Source: Pontederia crassipes
Lineage: Eukaryota; Streptophyta; Magnoliopsida; Commelinales; Pontederiaceae
Length of the DNA: 64,000 bases
Reading direction: 5' to 3'
Assembly: GCA_030549335.1 (NCBI GenBank)
Contig: CM060188.1
Span: 5,332,001-5,396,000, forward strand
In this document: positions 1 to 11,923 of the stretch, one piece after another
How the letters are laid out: every line of letters begins with the position of its first letter
How positions within the stretch are numbered: the first letter of the stretch is position 1
Notes under the pieces: model-generated
Databases searched by the model: none
Seen by the model: only the letters and a program-made list of their open reading frames with translations
What the model was told of the DNA's origin: nothing
Position numbers and translations under genes: made by a program

Positions 1-857
1 ATGACTTGTTACTCCACCTATTATACACTTTGAAGTGGAGAAGCTTCACTATGAATTCAAATTTCGACAATTTGCAATCAGAATAAAGCTTTTGTTGTGA
101 GTCCACTCTTGGTCCATCTATCAAGTTTGATGAAATATTAAAGTTGTCTTCCTTAGATATATCATCAACTTGATTGTTAACAAATGCTTCTACATCTTCA
201 AGCATCTCATTAAGTTCATTAACTTCATTATCCTTGAGTGTATCAGATCCCTCTACATTCTGTGTTGTTTCCCATTCTCTACGGTGTCTCTTACTTCTAT
301 CAATTGGAGGCAATTGGATGGTCGGCTCCTCCCCATGGTATATCCAACACTTATAATACTTATATATACCATTTACAAGTAAGTTTGCTCTTTTTGTTGT
401 GAGTCCACTCTTGGTCCATCTATCAAGTTTGATGAAATATTAAAGTTGTCTTCCTTAGATATATCATCAACTTGATTGTTAACAAATGCTTCTACATCTT
501 CAAGCATCTCATTAAGTTCATTAACTTCATTATCCTCGAGTGTATCAGATCCCTCTACATTCTGTGTTGTTTCCCATTCTCTACGGTGTCTCTTACTTCT
601 ATCAATTGGAGGCAATTGGATGGTCGGCTCCTCCCCATGGTATATCCAACACTTATAATACTTATATATACCATTTACAAGTAAGTGTGCTCTTATCATG
701 GAAACTTGGTATGATTTATCATTCAACCACCTTTTACATGGACATCTTAATTCCTTATCCATCACATATTTGTGTATCGAGTACGCAACAAAATGCTCTA
801 CGCCTTGTATATATATTTAATGGAGATGGTATCCAGGATCATCCAACTCTTATCCAT
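1..857 (-). pseudogene. CACTA transposase (TNP2-type) 5' portion, broken
   Basis: On the minus strand an ATG at 855-857 opens MDKSWM, the hallmark start of plant CACTA transposase-associated domains. After about 18 codons the frame shifts by one base near 803. The next frame carries the Cys-rich core (RCPCKRW, residues YKCWIYHGEE) of that domain. An acidic linker follows, containing a 302-bp tandem duplication that breaks the frame again with a TAA at 373-375. The leftmost 90 bases encode a segment ending in RWSNKS, matching the start of the TNP2 transposase region. The gene continues off the left edge. In intact elements the product binds and cuts the transposon ends. This copy has a frameshift and a stop, so it should make no functional enzyme. 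Confidence 0.8.
90..693. repeat. Tandem duplication, 2 x 302 bp
   Basis: Bases 90-391 and 392-693 are direct copies of one another with only a couple of visible differences (for example T/C at 234/536 and T/G at 384/686). The unit lies inside the CACTA transposase linker. Because 302 is not a multiple of three, the duplication shifts the reading frame. The near identity means the duplication is recent, or is an assembly artefact. Confidence 0.95.
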
Positions 858-1914
858 ATCTCAGCCTAATAACATGACCAATCAAAATTGAGAAAAAAAG
901 AGTGCATTTGTTCCCCTCATATATGTGTCATAAATATTGCATAGACATCTATGGATAAGAGGAAAAGTTGAAGTCATGATCAAGAAAAAGCAGAACAAAT
1001 GGATCATTAACTTAATAATTATGGCAAAAGAGAAAGCAAAAGACTTGAGAAATAATTTAAACTAAAGAGACAACAAAATATTTAAGAAAAAGTAGAACAA
1101 AATTTTCCAAAGGAATAATGTGGATCAACATGATGGATCATAGGAAACTAACATAAGTCACCATCTAAATACACAAAAAGGTAAAACTCTATCATTCACC
1201 CGTTTTGGTGATGGAATGCAAGAGAAAAAATGTGTTCACAGCATGGAAAAATTGGTTGTCATACTTATTTAATTATTGCTGCCAAATAATCTTCCTTTTA
1301 AACAGAACTTATGATCAACACTCATGCAATATAAAAAAAACCTCTTAGTGGACAACAAGATAATGGATTAATCATTTAGAGGAATGCTGTCTAAAATGAA
1401 TTAATCATCCAGATGCTAGTTTAATAGGTTTTAAGGAAACCAACACATTATCTTGGGATTTACATTAGCGGACAACACGATAATGAAGTGAATTGGATTA
1501 ACTTAGTTTCTAGCATGCCATTGTGAAGTTGATTAGTGAATTTTCAGAGGTCCTTCCTCTCAACGTAGAAGTCCCCCTTATGCCGTTGCCTTCCTTCCTA
1601 AAGTTCTCATTTCTCCCTCCTCTTCTCTAGCGATTTTGGAAGGTCACGGTATAAGGGTTTCCTCATGCACCTGCACACCTGCTGTGTGGTAATATGAGAA
1701 GGAAATAGGTAGAGAAATAGATTGCATGTGACTATATGATAATAATTTCATACCACAAATCTAACAGTGCCAAAATCTAGCAGCATCACAGATCAAGCAT
1801 CGATGATCTAGATCTAGATCGCAGTTCGGCATCACAGTGATCAAGTCATCGGGCAACAGCATCACAGATCTCATAGCATTGAAGAGGATTGATGAAGATG
1901 AGAGTCTGAAGTAG

Positions 1915-2090
1915 AGATCGTGTGAAAAGGTAGGAGGAGAGAGAGGAAGGGGAAAGAGATTTGGCACTATAGATCGTGAGAAAAGTCAGGAGGAGAGGTA
2001 GGAGGAGAGGGAGGAAGGGGAAAAAGATTTGGCACTATAGATAGTGAGAAAAAGTAGGAGGAGAGAGAGGAAGGGGAAAGAAGGGAGCAT
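1915..2090. repeat. Purine-rich imperfect tandem repeat, about 3 x 60 bp
   Basis: Three copies of a unit starting near AGATCGTGAGAAAA and ending GGAAGGGGAAA..GATTTGGCACTAT follow one another. All are built from GGAGGAGAG-like purine runs. The array lies inside the CACTA element, between its 5' terminus and the transposase, where its promoter and leader would be. Confidence 0.75.
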
Positions 2091-2360
2091 CAGAACGTAT
2101 AAGGTTCAAATTGGGAAAGGAGAGAGAGTGAGGAGGAGACACATTAAGATGAAGTAATTATTTATATCGTAACGGTTATTACAAACTAATATTGTTACAT
2201 TTTATACATCACAATATATGTTATAATTATTTCTTTAAATAAACGTTACCAGTATTTAATTGATGGTTACGTTTTATTAGACATTACTTATTTTTTTAAC
2301 CTTTTGTCACATTTATCTTTTTTTTTGCAACCGTTACTTAAGATCAAAATTTTTGTAGTG

Positions 2361-3021
2361 AGATCAAGACTTCAATTTGCATAACTCTTAATTAACGCTG
2401 CGTGAGTTGAATGATCAGCATCACTTTTCAGATACAATTTTTTTAAAAAAATCTAATAAATTTAAAAATCTATCGTCTAATTATTATTATCAAAAAGGCC
2501 TTTTATTTACTTCTTGAATTTATTTTCGTATATATAAAAATATAGGATTCAATGAAAATGTGTAAATGAACTTTTTAAATAAAATTTATATGTCAAAAAA
2601 CAATGTTTCTTACCTAAAAAGACAGAATTTAGAAATAATCCGTACTTTATTGGAATTGTCAAAATCAGGATTCACAACGAAAAACATATCCTTAATTATT
2701 TACTCAAAAGAAAAGAGTTCTAATAAGGTAGAAGCAACATGATGCCTCCTAATTAACCTTTAATTATAAAGTTCTTTCCTAGACATAAACAACTTATTAG
2801 CATAAATATTTAAAAAAAAATAAAAGCTCCTCTAGCTCATACAAAAGTACTAAATTCTTCATTGTATCCATACTAGATATTCAATTACTGTTGGTTCACC
2901 AAATGATGCAAAGTCACGGGTAAAACTTTGCATATCAATGGACCGTGTGTATCAATAAGCCCGAAACATCGATGAAATCGGAACTCGGAAAGGAGTAGGT
3001 AGTTGAACACCAATGCTCTCT
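2361..3021. other. Intergenic, AT-rich
   Basis: This stretch lies between the CACTA terminus and the stop region of the PLAC8-type gene. It has homopolymer A/T runs and no ORF with recognisable similarity. The end nearest 3021 is probably the 3' untranslated region of the minus-strand gene. No clear polyadenylation signal was chosen. Confidence 0.5.
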
Positions 3022-3126
3022 CTACTTCGGATAACCAGCAGGAGGATAACCACCAGCAGGTGGATAACCAGGTGGTGGGTAGGCACCAGGTGCCTGATAT
3101 GCTGCTGGAGGATACCCGTAGGCTTA
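3022..3126 (-). other. Former C-terminal GYPPAG-repeat tail behind an in-frame stop
   Basis: Immediately after TAA (3124-3126) the frame of the PLAC8-type gene stays open for 34 codons. They encode repeats of the GYPPA / GAYPPPGYP type ending GYPK, then TAG at 3022-3024. Such tyrosine-, proline- and glycine-rich tails are usual in this protein group. This looks like coding sequence recently cut off by one base change (for example CAA or CCA to TAA). The core domain is unaffected. Confidence 0.75.
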
Positions 3127-6100
3127 TGCAGGAGGGTAACCAACAGGAGGAGGAACAGGCTGATCAATACGGGACATCTGCTGAACTGGAGGCACAGCCA
3201 TCATTGGTGGTCCTCCCAACTTTCCATCTCTCTTGTCCATTTCAACCTTATGTTGAGTCTGCATTGATATTAACAATGGTTTGTGAAATCGTGCATAAAG
3301 TATCCAAGAAAACATCTACTATGTTCAAATCCTTACCTGCATACATGCACAGACCCTGCAAAGAAATCCAAATGGGTAAATGATAATCGGTGTCCCTAAA
3401 AACATCAATAATGAAAAGAAAACAATAGGAAGATCGTTCTTACGTGCAGTAAACCAAGTCAGACAGGCATGATAATATCTGGGATGCTTCTTGGATCTCT
3501 TCACTCCCAACAATCATTGCAACAATGGAAAAAATGCAAGCAACTTGTTGAAGACAGAACATGAATCCCTGCAGTTAGAGACTAATGAAGGCATACAATA
3601 AAAATGGAAAAAAGAGGAAAAAGAGACTAATGAAGGCAACTTGTCGAATTTCAATGTTTAACTTGGTATAAAAATGAAATGCAAGGAGGAAAAGAGGAAA
3701 CATTGGTCATTACAATAATGCAGTTATCACATTGAGTTGTCTGTATGTTAAACTCATCTTGAAGCAAGAAACGAGTTGATGCCACAGACTGACCAAAACA
3801 TAGGAAAACCTGGAAATAAGAAAAAAAATCAGATTAAATTACTCCTTGAGCACATAAAAACTACCACTAGGCATGCACTTGAAGTTTATAGACTTTTCAA
3901 TTAATTGGCCTCCTGGGTAGACTCAAATTGGAGGATAAAGAAAGGAATGGCTTAAATAAACATACAAAAGTATATATGAGAAAAAAACACCTCATCCAAA
4001 AAACAATTCAGTTATTGAAGATCCAAATGGAGTAAGCAAAAGGTTCTCTTTTTTCACTTACAATAAACAAAACTATTTTAACCTAAAACCATGCACCAGA
4101 AGAAGTTTTTATAAGTAATGACATTGTATTGCAAAAGGAGAGTCAACATGGTTACCTGTATGTTTCTTCTTTGACAAATGGTTTTTTGTAAGTTAATATA
4201 GAGCACAGTCCATTTTAAATTTACCAGATTACCCACTTGAACCTAATATTATATTACATTTAAAAGAATATTTTTTATACATCTTTTTTTTCTAAGATTT
4301 TTTGTATCTTGTAAACCGAAATGTGTTCACTTACATTATAACAAGATTGATAATTGGAGGCAAGTAAACTTCTTACCCAACAAGTCCAAAATAATTTGAA
4401 AGACTACCATACTTCAGTCCCATCATTTACACAGCTGGCTGAGGCTCGCCTAAAGATCAACTCGTTAGGCATAAACTATTGGATCTCATATGATTTTGAA
4501 CCATAGCTAAGCCACTAAACAGAAGAGTACATGGGAACTATCAATGTTGATGTGAGTTGCTGAAGCTTACATATCATTTATCCAATGTGGCATAAAAATC
4601 AGAATATTAGATAATGCAAACTTTTATCACATTAAGACAATTTAACTAAAATCCAAACTGGGTTAACAACTAGGCATATCAAGTTCGACAGAGAAAAGTC
4701 ATGTTTAGTGATTAGGTTCATTTTGTCTCTACTTCAATATCTGACAAGTTTGGTGTCAACTTCTCCATCTAGTTCATTTTCATATTCATCAAGCAAAAAA
4801 AAAAAAGGAAAACAGGTAAAAATGTGGACTTAAAAAATTTAAGAATCCATCATAAACACTTTAAGTTACCTCAGTGCAAAGACAGAATTCTGGGCATCTA
4901 CTTTCCCCGCATCTTCCACTGCAAGGAAGATAACCAGCACAACAAACATACCTAAAAGGCAAAAAGACAAAAGGGTCGATCAAAGTTTTTTTTTTGTGAT
5001 TTCCTGGAAATGATAAAAGAAAGGCATGGAGCTACCTTGACATATCATTATAGAGAGCTCTTTTCCGGAGCATGTAGGAGACACATGGTGCACTGAAACA
5101 AACAGCATGTCAGAGGAACTTCGAATTAAATTTACGAACAAGTTCTAGCATTCAGAATAGACAAAGTTGGCAGCTGGAAGCAGGCTGACAGTTCATGCAA
5201 AAACAGTTGAAATTTTTGTCCAAAAAAAAAAACTGTTTGAACCTATAATAAAGGATGTTATTTATAATTACAAGCACCAACTACTAGAAATGTACAACGT
5301 GCTAAACTGGGAATCTTTGTTTTCTAGGGGATAAACTGGGAATCTTAATATCTATCTTTTCTTTTGTTTTTGTCCGTTCTTCGAAGCGTGAGTTTTTGCA
5401 CATAGTGGATGGTGTATAGCATAAATAACAAAACAGGAGATAGAACTTCAGATGTGAATTGAACTTTTAGTTGTTAATATTGCATCCACGACTGTATTGT
5501 ATAGGACATTTGATTGGTGTGTACTGTTCATATACGGTATATCGCCTTTGAATCTGATGTATATTGAGACATCTAATTTCTTAATGTTCCTCTGTGACAC
5601 ATGGACTTTGAAAGGGATCAAAATTTTCTTTCCATGGAATGTTTTCAATTGACTTGAAGCACAACACCAGAGACATACTCGGGTTAAAGATTCCAATGGA
5701 GATGTCTGTCCTAGAATACTTTAGCATCTTAAAAGTGTAGACAAATTGAAACAAGTAACCCAAGACACGAATGCTGCAGTGCGGCAAAATCCAGGCAGAA
5801 AAAATGTGAATCTATTTAAAAGCATAACCAGAAAACTGAGACCAACTAGCTTCCAAGAGTATTTCAAATAAATTATTTAGATTGATGAACCTAATAGAAA
5901 ATCAAACACAATTCTGCTTTCAAATAAATTACTGTTTGATGTATTTCTGACATATTGCTTTGGAGGCTCTATTTCAGTGAAATGTATTACAACATTGACG
6001 CATCAGTATGTTCAAATTGTCTTGAGGCCACTATGGGTTAATCTAGCTCTTGGTTTGAACTCTGAAAGATCGTCACGTAGCTTCCAAGAGCTTATCCACA

Positions 6101-7400
6101 ATACAATCACATGTTTGTTCAAATATTTATATTGCAAGCTCTGGAAGCAGCCAAACCTGAATTCTCACGGAACCAATTCATGTGAACAAGATTTCCAGTT
6201 TGATACCATATAAATAGTGGAGCAACTTGTTGTTACGAAAGGAGGGAGAGAGGGATCGCACGAACACAGAAGAATACGAAGATTTACGAGGTTCGTCCTA
6301 AATCAGGTTACGTCCTCGAGAAGCGACGGCTCTTTTTGTTATGGAATAATGATGATTATAAGAATGGGTCTCTGTCTAGACCTCTAGAGAGTTTATATAG
6401 GCACTATCTTTGACAGAGGATAAGAATTACATACGGGCTGGGACTCTAAATAAATTTTCTGAAAATAGAATACTTATCTCGTAATAAGAAAATAAATCAA
6501 ATCCGAATCACATACAGAATACCCTAAAAATTTTCGCTCGTCCCCTTGCAACCCCTGCAGGGGATCCTCCTGGATCCCCTTAACCCTCCGCAGGCTTGCG
6601 GACTGGACAGCGAGACCCTCGTAGAAAAATTCCGCTGAAGCGTCTGACTATGTAGAGAACCGTTTAGGTTCGGATTCAAGGCATTATTAACACTTGCTGT
6701 GTATGGACTGCCAAAGACATCCTTCGTTTCATTAACCTTTTAAGTGTTATAGTGTAGTCCTAAACTCGTGCTGTGGGTTGTTCAGATAAAATAATCTTAA
6801 TTTGTAATTTAATACAATAAATAGATGACATCATTATGTTCGTCTAAACCTACATAGCATAAAATCAAGCAATTAAGATATTGGAACCTGCAGAAAAAAA
6901 AAAGTTTTATAGGGAGCAAGCGCTGTCTGCTTATATACTGCATTGACAGCTATCAAATATGATCCTGGAGTATATATCAGGAGATAAAATGTTTTGTTGA
7001 TTTACTAAGTGTACCGGAGAAGATCTAGCAAACCACATCTTAAATCAAATTCGAATGTGCTTTAGAAAAGAAAAAGAACACAAGCAAACTCGTACGACAA
7101 TGGCAGTTGAATCAAGAGAACATCGAATGCAACAGTGCGAAGCCACTCACCACCACACCGCCAGACAGCAAACTGCGTGCGAGAAACAAGAAGAGGGAAG
7201 AACAAGAAACCCAAGTCAGAGAAACAGGCGCTAGGGAGAACGATTCAAAAGAGAATTGGAATCCACCCGCAACAGAGAAAAAGAAAACAAAATCGATTAC
7301 AGGGGAAGTCGGCCCGGATGGTGCTCATGAGATCGGTGTGCCAGAGGTTGCGGTAGCTCTGCCGCAGTTGCATCTTGTCCATGTACTCCTGCGACGGCAT
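3124..7400 (-). CDS. PLAC8-type cysteine-rich membrane protein, 8 coding exons
   Basis: I assembled the gene by hand on the minus strand. Exons are 7400-7301, 7172-7151 (22 nt), 5092-5036, 4951-4870, 3809-3714, 3568-3444, 3355-3337 (19 nt) and 3258-3124. Every intron is GT..AG and all phases agree, giving 636 nt and 211 aa. The ATG (MPSQEYMDK) lies in a GC-rich first exon. The Cys-rich core is FCCLAVWCAPC (residues 34-44), then LRKRALYNDMSR, YVCCAGYLPCSGRCGES (61-77), FCLCTEVFLCFG, the hydrophobic segment FMFCLQQVACIFSIVAMIVG (121-140) and VCACMQTQHKVEMDKRDG. This matches plant PLAC8-family proteins; the role of this subgroup is not established. The tail is Pro/Gly-rich and stops at TAA 3124-3126. 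The same frame would run 34 codons further, to TAG at 3022-3024, with GYPPAG repeats. Confidence 0.88.
6231..6692. mobile_element. Probable solo LTR (copia-like) in intron 2 of the PLAC8-type gene
   Basis: The unit begins TGTTACG and ends TTAACA, about 462 bp, flanked by CTTGT (6226-6230) and CTTGC (6693-6697), a 4/5 match to a 5-bp target duplication. Its layout is that of many plant copia LTRs and of the copia LTRs at 9892 and 14385: a GAACACAGAAGAAT..ACGAGGTTCGTCCTAAATCAGG..CTACGTCC-type block near one end and a GC-rich block near the other. No coding region or second LTR is present. The orientation is probably minus by analogy with those LTRs. Confidence 0.65.
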
Positions 7401-9180
7401 TTTCTCCCCCCGGCGGCTTTGTGCCCCTCGAGCGGTCGATCGATCTCTCGGCTCCCCTGGCGCTCGCTTGTTGTCTGCTTCGACGGAGAAGCGGAGTTGG
7501 TCGGGAAACGAGAGATTTCCGGCGTGCCCTTTTGCTTGATATTGCTCGCTTTCGCGTTGCCGTTGCTCGACTCCGACGATGGTAACGATCGAGTCGAGTC
7601 AATGGAGAGTATTTATTTCTCCCCGTTTCGTCACTTTCGTCAACGTCTTGGGGTCTTTTGGGGGTTTTCGTAGAAGCTTCGTGCTAATTTCAAGTCTAAT
7701 TAACCCAATCCAAAAAATGGTGTAAAATAAAATAAAAAAATAAAAAAATTGGTATAAAAATATTTAAATATAGTTCCAATTTGTACTTTAATATATCAAC
7801 TTTCGAAGCTTTTTATCTTATAGAACAAAAAAATAATAATTTTTTCATGATATTTTAATAAAAAATATTAGGTTTTAATCTTGATCTGGTCTGTGTCACG
7901 TCAATTTCTGCAATTTGAACCGGAGGTCGAGCCATTAGTAACTCGATCATAATTCAATGAGTTTTAAATTGATTGAAGCAGATTTTGTTAAATAACATAA
8001 TTTACTATGTTCTAAAAAAAGTAAAAGTAAAATTATATGAAAGGATGAGAACATTTAATAAATAATTTATTTAAGACTACATTTCAATTTGATACTACTA
8101 ACTTTTTGTTTAAGTTTGATTTTTTTACACATGTAAAAGTTTTTGTTAAGACTCTCACTTACTTTTTGAAATTGCGCGAGTCATATATATCACTTAATTT
8201 TTGTTTTCTTTTACTTTTTATGGTTTTTTTAGTTCTTTAACATCTTATCTTTCTATTTATTCCTGAATTCTCCCTTTTATTTATTTATTTATGGCTCCGT
8301 CATCCTCACTTATAAAATTCATATATCATGCCCCTAGAGTTATAGTGTATAGGGGTTTTGAAAAGAAAATGGGTTTGAAAACTTAGTTTTCTCCAAAAAT
8401 AATGAAACTATAATGATGAAGACAAAACATATGTGTTCTCCTAAGCATGACTCTTCACTTGGTAAAATAAAAAAGGAATCCACCCAAAACAAAAAAAGTT
8501 AAGTTTTCCTAAAGGATAGCATCATGATGACCTTATCTTATCCACCATCGCTTCCTTTTTAAACAAAAGTAAAGAACTCTTCTTGACACATTAATATGAA
8601 AGAAATTGAAAGGAATGTTTAAAAAAGAAAAAAAGCAAAACACCGAAAGTTAAAGAATGATAAACTAAAGATGAACGAATACAAATAAATGTTGATGATT
8701 GACAATGTCCAAATATGATTCAAACCAAAGGCCATGGATTAATTCAATTAATCTTAATTGATAAAATTGAACAATCTTTTACATTGTTCCAATTGAATTG
8801 ACATTTATTATCTTTTTTTTAATCAATTCCGATATCTAAAAAACGATGTCGACCATTCAATCCGTGACACGATCCAATTGAATTCAATGAATTGGCATTG
8901 ATTATCTATATATGTTCTATTCGAGCTTTGTGTCTTTTTTATTAGTGTGTCGTTACATATTGGACTTTATAGTTAAGAGGAAACTCTTTCCTACGTGTTG
9001 CAAGTGAGGATGATGGGATGTGAATGACAGCGGACACCACATGAAATAGTGTATTGGGATGTGTCTTCCTGTTGATTGAAAAAAAAAAAGTTGTAATAGT
9101 GATTAGATGAATGTTATAGTCGTCTATTGTTTTCAAACTTCTGCAATAATAGAAAGTATTTTTTTTGTCCACAAATTACG
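7401..9180. other. Upstream region of the PLAC8-type gene and AT-rich spacer
   Basis: The first 200 bases (7401-7620) are GC-rich and contain the 5' untranslated region and promoter of the minus-strand gene; no TATA box is obvious. From 7680 the sequence becomes strongly AT-rich without recognisable coding similarity. At about 8700-8900 there are repeated AATTCAATT / TGATAAAATTGA motifs suggesting remnants of a repeat. Confidence 0.45.
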
Positions 9181-9184
9181 TCGC

Positions 9185-9660
9185 TTTATTTTTATGGGTT
9201 TTTTCGCTATCCCTCGTTGAATTATAAATTTTTTTCATATCTACCTACGTTTTTCGAATATTTCGTTGATCCTCCTCAAATTATATCATCTTTTTCACTT
9301 AAATTCATTCATCAATTTTTATTAATTTTTTCATTAATTTTGTATTTATAAAATGAATAAATTATCTTCAAAACTTAAAATAATATAAATAGTAAATATA
9401 AAAAAATGTCGGAGGTGACGTTGCCCTTTGAGGTCCATCGAAGTAAATTTTTTTATTTTTATAATATATTATTTTATATTTTTAATATTAAAAAAGGATA
9501 ATTTAGTTATTTTATAAATTTAAAAAAATAAAAATTAATGAAGATTGACGAATGAACTTAAGTGAAAAAGATGATATAGTTCAAGAATATTCAAAAACGT
9601 AAGTAAACGTAAAAAAAAATCATACTTTAAAGGGGTCGGCGCAAAAAACCTTATTGTTAT
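9185..9660. mobile_element. Foldback / MITE-like element with arms of about 150 bp
   Basis: The left arm (about 9185-9340: GGGTTTTTTCGC.., ACGTTTTTCGAATATT, ATATCATCTTTTTCACTTAA) is repeated as its reverse complement in the right arm (about 9500-9655: TTAAGTGAAAAAGATGATAT, AATATTCAAAAACGT, GCGCAAAAAACC). The spacer is AT-rich and there is no ORF of interest. The superfamily is not assigned. Confidence 0.7.
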
Positions 9661-9891
9661 TTTATTTTATTTTATTCCGTAGTCTTTCATTCACGAATTG
9701 TTTTATATTCATTAAACAGGTAAAGTTAAAATAATTACTGCTTTGTAGCAGCATGTACATGAGTGCTTTCCGTCTTGAGAAAACATCTGTGATCTGTGGA
9801 CTGTGAGTACTACATCAGTGCATCACTGATGTATGTGACAGTTTAAAACTATGTATCATTTTTGTTAAATACAAATTATCATGCATATCCG

Positions 9892-10287
9892 ATATTAGAA
9901 AATTCGAGAACAAAAAGAGAAGGTCGCAGAGATTGTAGAAAAATAGAGGAGACACACGAATTTATTCAGGTTCACTCTTAAGATGAGTGCTACGTCCTGC
10001 AAAGAGGTTCCACTATATCGTTTAGGTTTACAGTCGCCACACAGATTACACTAGAAATTAGGCTATTAATAGCCTCTCCAAACCGAGTTTAAAACTCAAA
10101 CAAATAGAGAAAAAATCTAATCCGAATCACACGGGACCGCCGTCGGAGGGCGAGGCCCTCCGAACCCCTCCTTTCATTCGTACGCCAGCAGCACTACTAA
10201 TTGGGTAATAATCATATTCTCCTAAGCTCACGTGGGCGAACCCAATGTGAGAAATAAGAGATCCCGAAGTATTCACCAACTCTAACA
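9892..10287 (-). repeat. 3' LTR of the copia element
   Basis: It aligns along its whole length with 14385-14781, sharing the GAGGAGACACACGAATTTA block, the CCACTATATCGTTTAGGTTTA block and the terminal CCAACTCTAACA. The left end reads AT instead of the expected TG, a sign of decay. Confidence 0.9.
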
Positions 10288-10308
10288 TTTTCTCACTTGG
10301 TGGATACT

Positions 10309-11901
10309 TCACAGGCCAGCAACATTCTTCTTCAATCCGATAGCAGTAGAACACCACTCGAACTTTGCACATGTAACTGCTTTAGTCAGAAAATCATAAC
10401 TATTCTCTGTTGTATCAACTTTTTCAAGCTGAACCTCTTTCTTTTCCATCTTTTCCCGAATGAAATGGTATTGGATGTCAATATACTTTGTGCGTGAATG
10501 AAATGCAGGATTCTTAGCTAACTGAATAGCACATTGATTATCACATCTCACCTCTATGGCACCTTGCTCAAATCCGAGCTCCAAGCACAATCGTCGTAAC
10601 CATATGACCTCCTTTGCAGCATGAGTAAGAGCCATATATTCAGCTTCTGTATAAGAAAGTGCTACTACGCTTTGTCTCTTGCTCATCCAACTTAGTGCAG
10701 TCCCAAATAATGTAAAAATATATCCGCTAGTGGACCGTCTACTATCAATGTCTCCACCCCAATCAGCATCTATATGACCTACAATATCAAGCATCTTTCC
10801 TTTTCCCGCACCTTCAAAGCACAAAACAAAATCTGAAGTTCCATGAAGGTACCTGAAAACTCTCTTGATAGCATTTCAATATTCCCTGCCTGGGTTAGAC
10901 ATATACCGACTCAAGACTCCCACTGCTTGGGTTATATCTGTATGCGTGCACACCATAGCATACATTAAGCTGCCCACTGCACTTGCATATGACACATGGT
11001 CCATCTCTTCGACTTCTTCATCCGTCTTCGAGCATTGCTCTGCAGAAAGTTTGGTTCCTAGAGACATAGAAGTACCCACCGGCTTGCAGTCCGATATGTT
11101 AAATTTCTAACACTTCTTTTACTTTTCTTGTCCTAGCCACAATTTTCGCTTCTGACGATCACTTCTAATCTGCATACCCATAATAAAATTCGCTGGCCCT
11201 AAGTCTTTCATCTCAAACTTCTTGGCCAACAAATCCTTCACTGAATTCACCATCTTCATACTATTTTCAATCAGCAACATGTCATCCACATACAGTGTAA
11301 GAATGACAAACTGATCTCCAACTCTCTTCACATAAATACAATGATCTGAATCTGAACGTACAAACTTGAGTTCAAGCATGTACGTATCAAACTTCTGGTA
11401 CCACATTCTTGGTGATTGCTTCAATCCATACAGAGACTTCTTCAATTTGCACACCAGTTTCTCTTTATCTTGAACTTCAAAACCTTCTGATTGTCTCATA
11501 TATATCTCTTCCTCCAAGTCCTCATGAAGGAATATCGTCTTCACATTCATCTGCTCTACCTCAAGATTATATGCTGCTGCCAGAGATAGAACAAGTCCGA
11601 TTGAAGTCATTTTCGCTACGGGAAAAAAAATCTCATCATAGTCGACTCCCTCAACCTGAGAGTACCCTTTAGCTACCAGCATCGCCTTGTACTTCTCTAC
11701 AGATCCATCCGGTTTCAGCTTTCGCTTGAATACCCATTTGCAATCAATTGCCTTTCTATCCTTAGGCAATTTACACAAGCTCCATATTTCATTCTTATCC
11801 AGTGACTGCATCTCATCTGCCATAACAAGTTCCCACTGATTTGCATTATCCATAGACCTTGCATCTTTTACAGAACTAGGTTCTTCTCCGATGATGCTCA
11901 A
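10309..11901 (-). pseudogene. Copia reverse transcriptase and RNase H
   Basis: Minus-strand frames from 11901 carry the copia RT: NQWELVMADEMQSLDKN, WVFKRKLKPDGSVEKYKA, LVAKGYSQVEGVDYDEIFFP, KKSLYGLKQSPRMWY and the catalytic YVDDMLL at about 11280-11297. The Asp pair of the active site is intact. RNase H follows (ADWGGDIDSRRSTSGY, SYTEAEYMALTHAAKEVIWL, DNQCAIQLAKNPAFHSRTKYID) and ends near 10309. The frame is interrupted between 11119 and 10824 by stops, so no complete polyprotein is possible. In an active element these domains copy the RNA into DNA. Confidence 0.9.
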
Positions 11902-11923
11902 AGCATGAAACGAACTCAGAGCA

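Larger units (their letters stand above)
1..2360 (-). mobile_element. CACTA (En/Spm) DNA transposon, 5' part, cut by window edge
   Basis: The right boundary is seen as TTTTTGTAGTG at 2350-2360, the reverse complement of the CACTACAAAAA terminus of CACTA elements. Inward of it, at about 2165-2340, are repeated GTAACGGTTA / TAACCGTTAC-like motifs in both orientations, which fits the subterminal repeats of this superfamily. The transposase remnant at 1-857 is read on the minus strand, away from this terminus, so 2360 is the 5' end of the element. The 3' end lies beyond the window start, so the 3-bp target duplication cannot be tested. Between terminus and transposase the DNA is AT-rich and holds a purine-rich triplicated repeat at about 1915-2090. 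Confidence 0.85.

Noticed and set aside
7107..7673. 188-codon plus-strand frame
   Set aside because: It overlaps the first two exons and leader of the minus-strand PLAC8-type gene and has no domain.
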